NCBI GenBank assembly: GCA_002726335.1
Contig: PBSR01000133.1
Coordinates: forward strand, 8,140 to 72,139
Direction of reading: 5' to 3'
DNA from: Gemmatimonadaceae bacterium
Lineage (GTDB): Bacteria; Latescibacterota; UBA2968; UBA8231
DNA length: 64,000 nucleotides
Shown here: positions 28,101 through 35,831 of the stretch, piece by piece
Position numbering within the stretch: the stretch's first letter is position 1
Layout: the number at the start of each line of letters is the position of its first letter
Position numbers and translations under genes: made by a program
Notes under the pieces: generated by a model
What the model was told of the DNA's origin: nothing
What the model saw: the letters and a program-made list of their open reading frames with translations, nothing else
Database searches by the model: none

Positions 28101-30769
28101 GGCGAAACGGTGGATGTGGGCAACAGCGCACTAGTGCTGGACGTAATACACTCTCCGAGCCGGCACGCAACACACAGAGAACGATCGACAGTGGCTCACA
28201 GCCAGTCTATACGTTCCAGTGGCAGAAGGGCAGCGGCGACAACGACCTCGACGACGACGCCAACATTACGCTCTACTTCACCGAGGTCGATCCGGCGACG
28301 ACGAACTACAGCGGTTCAGATTCCACGGCCCTGACGAACGCCGGCGACGGGAACGCGCAACTCATTGCCGGCGGCATCAGTGAGAACAGCGATGGCGCCA
28401 GCGACATGTACGTGTGGGATCTGCGCACTTCGACAAATGCCCCGGTCACCGGCACGCGGATATGGACGTACGCGGTACTGTCCGATGCCTCGGACAACGT
28501 CGCCGTCGAGTTGGGCGGCTCGCTGCTGATCACTCACTCGCCGCACATCCTTCTGGAAACCGGAGCACCGGAAATCAACCAGGGCGACATTCTGCGCCTC
28601 CAGTGGGATGACTACATGGTGGATGACGCGTCCGGTACCGACGACGCCTATATCCGTCTCTACGCCTCAGCCACCGCAGGTCGAACGACGGTGGCGAGCC
28701 TGGAAGCCGATCTGATCGGTGCCGGGGGACTGGAGAATACCTACGTCATCAACAGTGACGACGGCACGGCGACGGGGACGATCACCTCGATCCGTGAGGA
28801 CAGCAGCAATGCCTTCTCGTGGGATACGAGCACTACGTTCTTCTCCATGCCGGAGGGGACATACTCCATCTACGCCGCCATTGGCGCCGACGCCACGTTC
28901 GTCGACAACACCGCCGGCGAGGTCAGCGAAGGGCCTAACACGTTGACGGTGAAGTCGGCCACCGGAACCACGCCGCACATGCTGATGGGCCCGAACCGCA
29001 TGCGCGCCAGCGCCGGCGACACGCTGACCTTCGAGGTGCTCGTGCAGACAGACGGCGAAACGGCGACAGCCGTGACGGCCGCCCTGAATCTCCCCGACGG
29101 TGTGTCGGTGGTGAACTCCACGAGCCCCTTCACCGATCTGGGTCTGATCTACAGTATCGGCGGCACCGTGCTCGAAGACACGACCATCGGCACGCAGGTG
29201 CGCTTCTCGAAGACGGGCACCGCCCAGACCATTGGCAGTACCGCAACACCGGTGGGTCTGGCAAGTTTTCAGGTCGTCGTCGATGCGGGGGCTACCGGGA
29301 CGGTGGTGATCGGGGTGGACGACACGGAGGCGGCGATCAGTATTTCCGGACGGTCGGTACCGTTGCGGGGCACGACGGGTATGTCGACGAAGTCGGCGCG
29401 GATTCAGCGCGTCGCCCGCGGGCGCCTGACGGCGACAGTGATGCTCGAGGGCCGGGCGCCACCCCTCGGCAACGGCGATCACGAAAGTCTGCTGGATATA
29501 CATCTGAGAATCCCGGGCAGCACGATGGACATCACCGATACCTACTTCATCGCCGCCAACGACGACCGCAGCGCCTCCTCGGATACCGTGGAAGTACTGA
29601 CGACGGAGAGCGGCGCGCTGACCCTGGTCAGTATCCCCGCGGGGAGGTATGTACTGACCGTGAAGGACAGCAGCCACATCAGCGGCCGTACAGACACACT
29701 GACGATCCGCGACGGCGAGTCGATCTTCCTGACGTCGGCGGACGGTCTGTTCTCTTCGGACGTACGTGGCGACGCCTCGTTCCTGCTGGATCAGAACGGC
29801 CGCATGCTGAAAGGGGGCGACGCCTCAGGCGACAACGAGATCGACGAGGATGACGTCAACGTCATCGACGCCGCCTGGGGTACGGACAATTCCAAGACAC
29901 GTTTCGCCTACGCCGATCTCAACAATGACAATCGTGTCGGCGTGGAAGACCTGGCGGCGGCGATCTCGAATATCAGCAACGCCACCGGACTGGGTGCGCC
30001 CCCCGTGTACAAGTCGCTGGTCCTGCCGCAGCAGGCTGGCCAGACCCCGGATCGGGTCTGGATCCACACCCCGCCCGAGCAGGAGTGGCTGGCAGGCCGC
30101 ACGGTGGATCTCACCTTCTGGGTTCCGGAGGTGGAAGACCTGGCAGCGTACGAGCTGGTGGTTCCCTTCGATCCGATGCAGGCCGAACCGGTGAGTGACG
30201 ACAACGACCTCGGCGTGGGTGACGCCTTTCGATCCAACCCACTGGGTGCATTCAGCCGCGTGTCACGACAGGGGGACCGTCTGGAGCTCGCCTCGGCACG
30301 ACGAGGCCAGGTGTGGTCGCTGACCGGACCGGCAGCCCTGGCGCGAGTGCGTCTGCGGCTGTTCCAGGACGGTTTTCCGCAGGTCCTGACCGGTACCACG
30401 GTGCGCCTGCTCAGCACCGAGTACGCTACCCGTGACCTGGACCTGGCGCAGGACGCCACCGATGTGGCCCTGCCCACGGAGTTCGTCCTCGGGCCGAACT
30501 ACCCGAACCCGTTCAATCCGAGCACGACGATCCCCTTCCGGATCCCCGCCGCCTTTGGTCGTCAGGACTTTCCGGTACGTCTCGACATCTTCAATTCGCT
30601 GGGACAGCGGGTTCGGTCGCTGATCGATGGCCCGAGGTCGGCGGGATACTACCGGGCCCACTGGGACGGCCGTGACGACAGCGGCCACGCCATCAGCAGC
30701 GGTCTGTACTTCTTCCGCCTCACCGCCGCCGAGCGGACCGCCACCGGCAAGATGCTCCTCGTAGAATAG
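25119..30769 (+). pseudogene. giant secreted sialidase-like/cohesin/dockerin protein, paralogue 2, frameshifted
   Basis: Paralogue of the preceding gene over its whole length: signal peptide MRRLTTWAAAVLFTSIQVAEA from a GTG at 25119, the same PLFENRTP start, Asp-box segments, Ig-like repeats, cohesin-like, dockerin-like (DASGDNEIDEDDV and DLNNDNRVGVEDL) and YPNPFNPSTTIPF sorting modules. The frame breaks near 28155. Frame one reads VIHSP and then nonsense until a stop at 28334. The homologous continuation EPARNTQRTIDSGSQPVYTF is in another frame and runs to 30769. Paralogue 1 has HSPYFVFYEPAKDTHRRI here, so a deletion of about 16 nt (five codons plus one base) explains the shift. The parts total about 1880 codons against about 1920. 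It is either a recent pseudogene, phase-variable, or an assembly error. The two pieces are 25119-28334 and about 28158-30769. Confidence 0.85.
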
Positions 30770-30774
30770 AACGG

Positions 30775-30804
30775 TTCCAATCGTCGCTGAGGCTGCCCTA
30801 TATT
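30775..30804 (+). promoter_or_regulatory. possible promoter of the HD-ABC operon
   Basis: TTCCAA (30775-30780), an 18-base spacer and TATATT (30799-30804) lie 44 bases before the TTG start of the HD gene. The -10 match is good and the -35 weak. Confidence 0.35.
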
Positions 30805-30848
30805 GAGCGCAGCCCATCCCGTCCACTCGCCACAGGGAGAACGCGACG

Positions 30849-31442
30849 TTGCCCCCGACAGAGCGCCTGACCCAGCAGCTCGATTTCCTCGTCCAGATGG
30901 ACGCGCTGAAGCACGTCTTTCGCCAGAATGTCCTTATTGCCGACCGGCGCCCGGAGAACGATGCCGAGCACTCCTGGCATCTGGCGTTGATGGCCGTCGT
31001 CCTGTGCGAACACGCCGCCGCAGAGGTCGACATCGCCCGGGTTCTCAGCATGCATCTGATTCACGATCTCGTAGAGATCGATGCGGGGGACACCTTCGCC
31101 TATGACGAAGCCGGTCACGAGGACAAGGAAGAGCGCGAACAGGCCGCCGCTGACCGGATCTTCGCCCTGCTGCCAGCCGATCAGGAAGGGCAGATGCGAG
31201 ATCTCTGGGACGAATTCGAGGCGCGGCAGACGACTGAGTCGCGATATGCTGCGGCCCTCGACCGCCTGCAACCCCTGTTGCTCAACTACCACACGGACGG
31301 TGCCGCCTGGGTGAAAAACGGCATCACACACACCCAGGTCGTGAAGCGCAACGCGCACATCGCCGAAGGGGCGCCGGCACTGTGGGAGTTCGCCCACGCC
31401 ATGATCGACGACGCCCTGACAGAGGGGAAGCTGGCCGGGTGA
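30849..31442 (+). CDS. HD-domain phosphohydrolase (YfbR/HDDC2-like)
   Basis: A 197-aa HD-superfamily protein similar to the 5'-deoxynucleotidase YfbR group. The metal ligands are visible: His in NDAEHSWHLALMAVVL (about residue 40), the HD pair in HLIHDLVEIDAGD (about residue 75) and a later Asp. Members dephosphorylate deoxynucleoside monophosphates; the exact substrate here is not proven. The TTG start at 30849 is supported by GGGAG about ten bases upstream. The stop overlaps the GTG of the solute-binding protein gene by four bases, so it is the first gene of the sugar ABC operon, an odd partner for an importer. Confidence 0.86.
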   Translation: MPPTERLTQQLDFLVQMDALKHVFRQNVLIADRRPENDAEHSWHLALMAVVLCEHAAAEVDIARVLSMHLIHDLVEIDAGDTFAYDEAGHEDKEEREQAAADRIFALLPADQEGQMRDLWDEFEARQTTESRYAAALDRLQPLLLNYHTDGAAWVKNGITHTQVVKRNAHIAEGAPALWEFAHAMIDDALTEGKLAG

Positions 31443-32716
31443 AGACAGGGTTCGGTGTGCTCCTGACGGTCTGCGTGGGGTGCCACTCCGCCGCTGACGA
31501 ACCGGGCGAGCCGGTACTGCGTCTGTGGAAGGCGTCCCACGGTGAGACCGCCCAGGACTTCGAGCGCGTCCTCGCCCCGTTCTTTGCTCAGCACCCCGAC
31601 CTCCGGCTGGAAGCGGTGGTCCATCCCTGGCAGGGCTGGGACGAGCGCTACGCCACCGCCTATACGGGAGGCATGCCGCCCGACGTCGCCTACATGCCGG
31701 ACGAGTTCTGGCCTCGCTTCGCTGCCGCCGGCAAGCTGACCGCCCTCGATGAGATGTTCCCCGACCAGATCGAGGCGATGTCGCGGGAGTACCCGGACAA
31801 TCTGTGGCAGCTCGGCTCGCTGGGCGGCCACCAGTACGGGATACCTTTCGTCTATGTGTCCTGGCACCTCTACTACAACCCCGAGCTGTTCGATCGCGCC
31901 GGTCTCGCCTACCCGCCGGCAACACCCGATGCCGCCGACTTCGATGGCTGGACATGGGAGCGATTCCGTGAGGTGGGTCTCGCCCTCAGCCAGGATCTCG
32001 ACGGGGACGGCGCTCAGGACCAATGGGGCCTGGCCTGGTCGACCCTCGATGTGAATCCGAACGCCATCTACCCGTTTCTCTGGCAGGGCGGGGCCGACCT
32101 GCTGGACGCCGATCGCAGGCACAACGGCTTTGCCGAGCGCGGGGCCGTGGGTTTCGGCTTCATGCGACAGCTCGCGCGCGACGGCATCGTGCCTGAAGAC
32201 GGGCTGCACCCCGGCCCGTCCGAGTTGTTCTACGATGGCCGTGCCGGCATGCTGATCGCGCCGGAGTCGACGATCCACATCCTCAAGCGCGATTTCCCCG
32301 ACCTGCCCTTCGGGGCGGCCATCGTTCCCCGTGGGCCGGCGACCGACTTCTACGAAGGACGGGGCGCCTTCGGCAACAGCGGCTTCTGGGTGCTGTCCCA
32401 AGATTCGCCGCGCCCGCGCGAGGCCTTCGAGCTTCTTTGCGAGCTCACTTCGTCAACACCGTCGGCGGCGATGATGGAGGTGGTGCAGCTCTTCGGCGCC
32501 CGCAAGGACTGGCAGGCACCACAGGACGATCCTCGCCTGGAGACCTTCATCCGGGGGCAGCGCTACCTCGTGCCGTATCCACTGCATCCCCGACTGCGGC
32601 TGGTGCATACGATCATCCAGGCAGAGGTGCAGGCCATGCTCCTCGACCGACGCACACCGGAAGAGGCCGTAGCCGCCGCTGCAGCGGCCGTGGACGCCCT
32701 CGTGGCCCTGCGCTGA
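31439..32716 (+). CDS. extracellular solute-binding lipoprotein, sugar ABC transporter (family 1)
   Basis: Periplasmic or membrane-anchored binding protein of 425 aa that captures a sugar for the two downstream permeases. The GTG start at 31439 overlaps the HD gene stop by four bases (GTGA). It gives an N-terminus KTGFGVLLTVCVGCHS, whose hydrophobic core ending VGC resembles a weak lipobox. Family features include HPDLRLEAVVHPWQGWDERY, the YMPDEFW segment, YGIPFVYVSWHLYYNPELF and a late WVLSQDS. The ligand is unknown. The stop codon shares a base with the ATG of the next permease. Confidence 0.9.
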   Translation: MKTGFGVLLTVCVGCHSAADEPGEPVLRLWKASHGETAQDFERVLAPFFAQHPDLRLEAVVHPWQGWDERYATAYTGGMPPDVAYMPDEFWPRFAAAGKLTALDEMFPDQIEAMSREYPDNLWQLGSLGGHQYGIPFVYVSWHLYYNPELFDRAGLAYPPATPDAADFDGWTWERFREVGLALSQDLDGDGAQDQWGLAWSTLDVNPNAIYPFLWQGGADLLDADRRHNGFAERGAVGFGFMRQLARDGIVPEDGLHPGPSELFYDGRAGMLIAPESTIHILKRDFPDLPFGAAIVPRGPATDFYEGRGAFGNSGFWVLSQDSPRPREAFELLCELTSSTPSAAMMEVVQLFGARKDWQAPQDDPRLETFIRGQRYLVPYPLHPRLRLVHTIIQAEVQAMLLDRRTPEEAVAAAAAAVDALVALR

Positions 32717-33588
32717 TGATACGGTCCGATCGCAGCGCCTACGCCTTCCTGGCCCCCTATCTGGCCCTGTTCACCGTGTTCCTGCTGGCCCCCGTGGTCT
32801 GGGCCTTCGGCCTGTCGCTGCAGAGCGGGGGCCTGCTCGAGGGCACCCGGTATGTGGGGCTGGCCAACTACGGCGAAGTCTGGTCGAATCCGTTCTTCAA
32901 GACAGCCCTGCGCAACACGGCCGTGTACGCGGCCCTGGCGGTGCCGGCGGCGATGGGACTGTCGCTGGCTACGGCGCTGCTGGTGCATCCTCTGGCGAGA
33001 TGGTGGAAGAGTCTGATTCGTGTGTGTCTGTTCTTACCGCTGATCAGTTCGGCCATCGCTCTGGCCATCATCTGGCGGGCCCTGCTGACCCCGGGACAGG
33101 CGGGGCCGCTGAACTGGTTTCTCGGCGCCTTCGGTCTGCCGCCACAGAACTGGCTGGGTCACCCCGACTGGGTGATCCCCGCTATCGCCGCCTTCCAGGT
33201 GTGGAGTGGGTACGGCTTCTGGGTCATCGTCCTGCTGGCCGGCCTCGACGCGGTACCATCCCAGCTCTACGAGGCGGCCCGGGTAGACGGGGCCGGCCGC
33301 TGGCAGCTGTTCTCACGTATCACGCTGCCGATGCTGCGTCCGACCCTGTTGTTTCTCAGCGTCATGGGCGTCATCTGGAATCTGCAGCTCTTCGACGCTG
33401 TCTTCATCCTCACCCAGGGCGGGCCGGCCAACGCCAGTGTCTCCGTCGTCTACTACATCTACCGTGGCGCCTTCCACTTCGATCAGCTCGGCCACTCGGC
33501 GACCATGAGCGTGCTGCTCTTCCTGCTGGTCATGGGATTGACGTTGGCGCAGATGCGCTACGGTCGTCGTGATGAGGACGCTGCATGA
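32716..33588 (+). CDS. sugar ABC transporter permease, MalF/UgpA type
   Basis: A 290-aa inner-membrane permease with about six transmembrane helices. The EAA loop that contacts the ATPase is EAARVDGAGRWQLFSRITLP (about residues 195-215). ATG 32716 shares its A with the TGA of the binding-protein gene (TGATG); starts further upstream would read out of the preceding gene. It pairs with the next permease to form the channel. No ATPase gene is in the operon, so a shared MsmK/UgpC-type ATPase encoded elsewhere is likely. Confidence 0.93.
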   Translation: MIRSDRSAYAFLAPYLALFTVFLLAPVVWAFGLSLQSGGLLEGTRYVGLANYGEVWSNPFFKTALRNTAVYAALAVPAAMGLSLATALLVHPLARWWKSLIRVCLFLPLISSAIALAIIWRALLTPGQAGPLNWFLGAFGLPPQNWLGHPDWVIPAIAAFQVWSGYGFWVIVLLAGLDAVPSQLYEAARVDGAGRWQLFSRITLPMLRPTLLFLSVMGVIWNLQLFDAVFILTQGGPANASVSVVYYIYRGAFHFDQLGHSATMSVLLFLLVMGLTLAQMRYGRRDEDAA

Positions 33589-34391
33589 GAAAACTGCGAT
33601 ACCTGCTCTCTGGCGGGCTTGCCGTGGCGTCGCTGGTGCCCTTCGTGTTCATGCTGCTGATCTCCTTCGAGCATCACCGGGTCGTCACCGGCAACCCGCT
33701 GCACTGGATTCCCACCGAGCCCACCTTGAGCACCTATGGCGACGTGCTCAGACTGTCCGGCTTCCCTCACTGGCTGCTCAACAGCACGATCGTGGCCGTC
33801 GTCGCCACCCTGGCCGTGCTGTGGATCCAGTCGATGGCGGCCTACGCCTTTGCCCGCAAGCGCTTCGTCGGGCGGGAGGCGCTGTTCTATCTGGTACTGG
33901 CGGGACTGATGGTACCGGGATCGATGACGCTGATTCCGCAGTTTCTGATCGTGGGGGAATTCGGCCTGCTCAACAGCTACGCCGGCCTCATCCTGCCGAC
34001 CCTGGCAGGACCACTGGGCGTGTTCCTGCTGCGCCAGTACATGCTCGGAATCCCGCAGTCGCTGCTGGACGCGGCGCGGATCGATGGCTGTCGGGAATTT
34101 GCCGTGTACTGGCGGATCGTGCTGCCTTTGTCACTGCCGGCGCTGGGTACGCTGGCCATCATCACCTTCACCGCTCACTGGCGTGAGTTCCTGTGGCCCC
34201 TGCTGGTGGCCACGGACGATTCGATGAAGACCCTGCCCGTGGGACTGGCCTCGTTGAGCAGCCAGTTCAACACGGACTACGGGGCGCAGATGGCGGGAGC
34301 CCTGCTGAGTCTGCTGCCGGTGATCGTCGTGTTCCTGTCGCTGCAGCGGTACTTCATCCGGGGCCTGACAGCGGGGGCGCTGAAGGAATAG
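33585..34391 (+). CDS. sugar ABC transporter permease, MalG/UgpE type
   Basis: A 268-aa second permease subunit with six predicted helices. The first starts at about residue 10 (GGLAVASLVPFVFMLLISF). The EAA loop is DAARIDGCREFAVYWRIVLP. It overlaps the previous permease by four bases (ATGA). It ends the operon; a short perfect palindrome (GAGAGC AA GCTCTC, 34408-34421) without a T-tract lies in the 46-bp gap before the convergent hflX gene. Confidence 0.93.
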   Translation: MRKLRYLLSGGLAVASLVPFVFMLLISFEHHRVVTGNPLHWIPTEPTLSTYGDVLRLSGFPHWLLNSTIVAVVATLAVLWIQSMAAYAFARKRFVGREALFYLVLAGLMVPGSMTLIPQFLIVGEFGLLNSYAGLILPTLAGPLGVFLLRQYMLGIPQSLLDAARIDGCREFAVYWRIVLPLSLPALGTLAIITFTAHWREFLWPLLVATDDSMKTLPVGLASLSSQFNTDYGAQMAGALLSLLPVIVVFLSLQRYFIRGLTAGALKE

Positions 34392-34437
34392 GGGGAACAA
34401 GCCCCTTGAGAGCAAGCTCTCCGGGCAAACTCCCAGC

Positions 34438-35739
34438 TCAGTTCAGCTGGTAGCGCTCCAGCTCCCACCGTTGCGCCCAGGCACGGCCGAGGCGGACGCG
34501 CAGATGGGCGTCCTCGGCATCGTAGCTCTGTTCGAGGATCTCGCCCTGTTCGTGCAGCTGTGACAACAGGCGGCCTTCGGCCTGGGGGATCCTGAGGTCG
34601 AGGGTTACTTCGTGCTCCTGACAGCGAGCGAGGATCTTGTCCCGCAGGACCTCAAGGCCGTCGCCGGTGTGAGCCGAGATGGCGACGCGATCGGCCTGGT
34701 CGGCCGCGGCGCGGATGTGGACCTCCACCTCATCGCCTTCCCCGATCTGATCGATCTTGTTGAACACGGTCAGTGTCGGGCGATCTTCGACGCCAAGGTC
34801 ATTGAGCACGCTCTGCACGGTCTCCATCTGGTGATCGTAGTGCGGGTGGCTCAGATCGACGACGTGCAGCAACAGATCCGCCTCGATCGTCTCCTCCAGA
34901 GTGGCTCTGAAAGACGCGACCAGGTGGTGGGGGAGGCGACGGATGAATCCCACCGTGTCGGTGAGCAGAATCTTGTGTCGTTGATCGATGTCGACAGCGC
35001 GGGTCGTGGAGTCGAGGGTGGCGAAGAGCTGGTCCTGCACGAGCACGTCCGAGCCGGACAGGGCCCGCATCAAGGTGGACTTGCCGGCATTGGTGTAGCC
35101 TACAAGGGCCACACGGAAAGAGTCGCCACGGCTCTTGCGGCTGGTGGCCATCTGGCTGCCGATGCGCTTGAGCTCGCGCTGCAGTTGGCTGATGCGCCCG
35201 CGGATCAGTCGCCGGTCGATTTCGAGCTGTGTTTCACCCGGGCCACGCACGCCGGCGGCGCCCATACCGCGGATGGCGCCGCCACCGGCCTGGCGAGACA
35301 GGTGACTCCACTGCCGGGTCAGGCGGGGCATGAGGTAGTTGAGCTGGGCCAACTCGACCTGTACCTGGGCCGTGCGCGAACGGGCATGAAGGGCGAAGAT
35401 ATCGAGGATGATGGCGCTGCGGTCGAGGATGCGCTTGTCGGTGAGTTTCTCGAGATTACGCATCTGAGCCGGCGACAGATCGTTGTCGAAGATGATCATG
35501 TCGGCGTCAGACCTGCCGGCGAGATCCTGCAGCTCGTTCGCCTTGCCTTTGCCAATGTAGAAAGTGGGATCGATGCGTTTGCGGTTCTGCAGAACCTTGC
35601 CGACGATGGCCAGCGTGGCCGTGTCGGCGAGGCGGGCGAGTTCGTCGAGAGATTCTTCGGCTTCCCACGTGGGTACACCGGGCAGAGCGACGCCAACGAG
35701 AAGGGCGGATTCCTGGGGGACTTCGGTCGTATGGGTCAT
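34438..35739 (-). CDS. hflX: GTPase HflX
   Basis: Ribosome-associated GTPase of 433 aa that splits stalled or heat-damaged 70S ribosomes. The N-terminal HflX domain holds LLVGVALPG and the FDNDLSPAQMRNLE segment. The Gly-rich linker RQAGGGAIRGMGAAGVRGPG and coiled segment follow, then the G domain with G1 GYTNAGKST, G3 DTVGFIRRLP and G4 NKID. The ATG at 35739 is chosen since MTHTTEVPQESALLVGVAL fits the family; upstream codons fall in the promoter. No ribosome site is seen, and the predicted -10 (35746-35751) is so close that a leaderless mRNA is possible. It is divergent from lon. Confidence 0.95.
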   Translation of the reverse strand: MTHTTEVPQESALLVGVALPGVPTWEAEESLDELARLADTATLAIVGKVLQNRKRIDPTFYIGKGKANELQDLAGRSDADMIIFDNDLSPAQMRNLEKLTDKRILDRSAIILDIFALHARSRTAQVQVELAQLNYLMPRLTRQWSHLSRQAGGGAIRGMGAAGVRGPGETQLEIDRRLIRGRISQLQRELKRIGSQMATSRKSRGDSFRVALVGYTNAGKSTLMRALSGSDVLVQDQLFATLDSTTRAVDIDQRHKILLTDTVGFIRRLPHHLVASFRATLEETIEADLLLHVVDLSHPHYDHQMETVQSVLNDLGVEDRPTLTVFNKIDQIGEGDEVEVHIRAAADQADRVAISAHTGDGLEVLRDKILARCQEHEVTLDLRIPQAEGRLLSQLHEQGEILEQSYDAEDAHLRVRLGRAWAQRWELERYQLN

Positions 35740-35745
35740 GGCGGC

Positions 35746-35775
35746 AATATCCCGGGCAGTATCCAATGATGTCAA
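35746..35775 (-). promoter_or_regulatory. putative hflX promoter
   Basis: On the minus strand a perfect TTGACA (35775-35770), an 18-base spacer and GATATT (35751-35746). Transcription would start at or next to the hflX ATG, which also lacks a ribosome site. Confidence 0.4.
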
Positions 35776-35786
35776 GCCGCTTGACA
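35770..35786. promoter_or_regulatory. 17-bp perfect palindrome joining the divergent hflX and lon -35 elements
   Basis: TGTCAAGC-C-GCTTGACA: each arm supplies a TTGACA hexamer, one for each strand. It could be simply back-to-back -35 boxes, or an operator that lets one regulator control both stress genes. Confidence 0.6.
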
Positions 35787-35810
35787 CCTGTCGAAGGGGA
35801 AGTGTAGCCT
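35781..35810 (+). promoter_or_regulatory. putative lon promoter
   Basis: A perfect TTGACA (35781-35786), an 18-base spacer and a poor -10, TAGCCT (35805-35810), about 22 bases before the lon GTG. The weak -10 may mean that an activator or another sigma factor is used. Confidence 0.4.
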
Positions 35811-35831
35811 CGGAAGAGGAAAGGAATCCCC

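Noticed and set aside
35770..35786. HAIR or CIRCE heat-shock operator upstream of lon/hflX
   Set aside because: The arms have the opposite orientation to HAIR (CAAG inside rather than CTTG) and the spacing and sequence do not match CIRCE.
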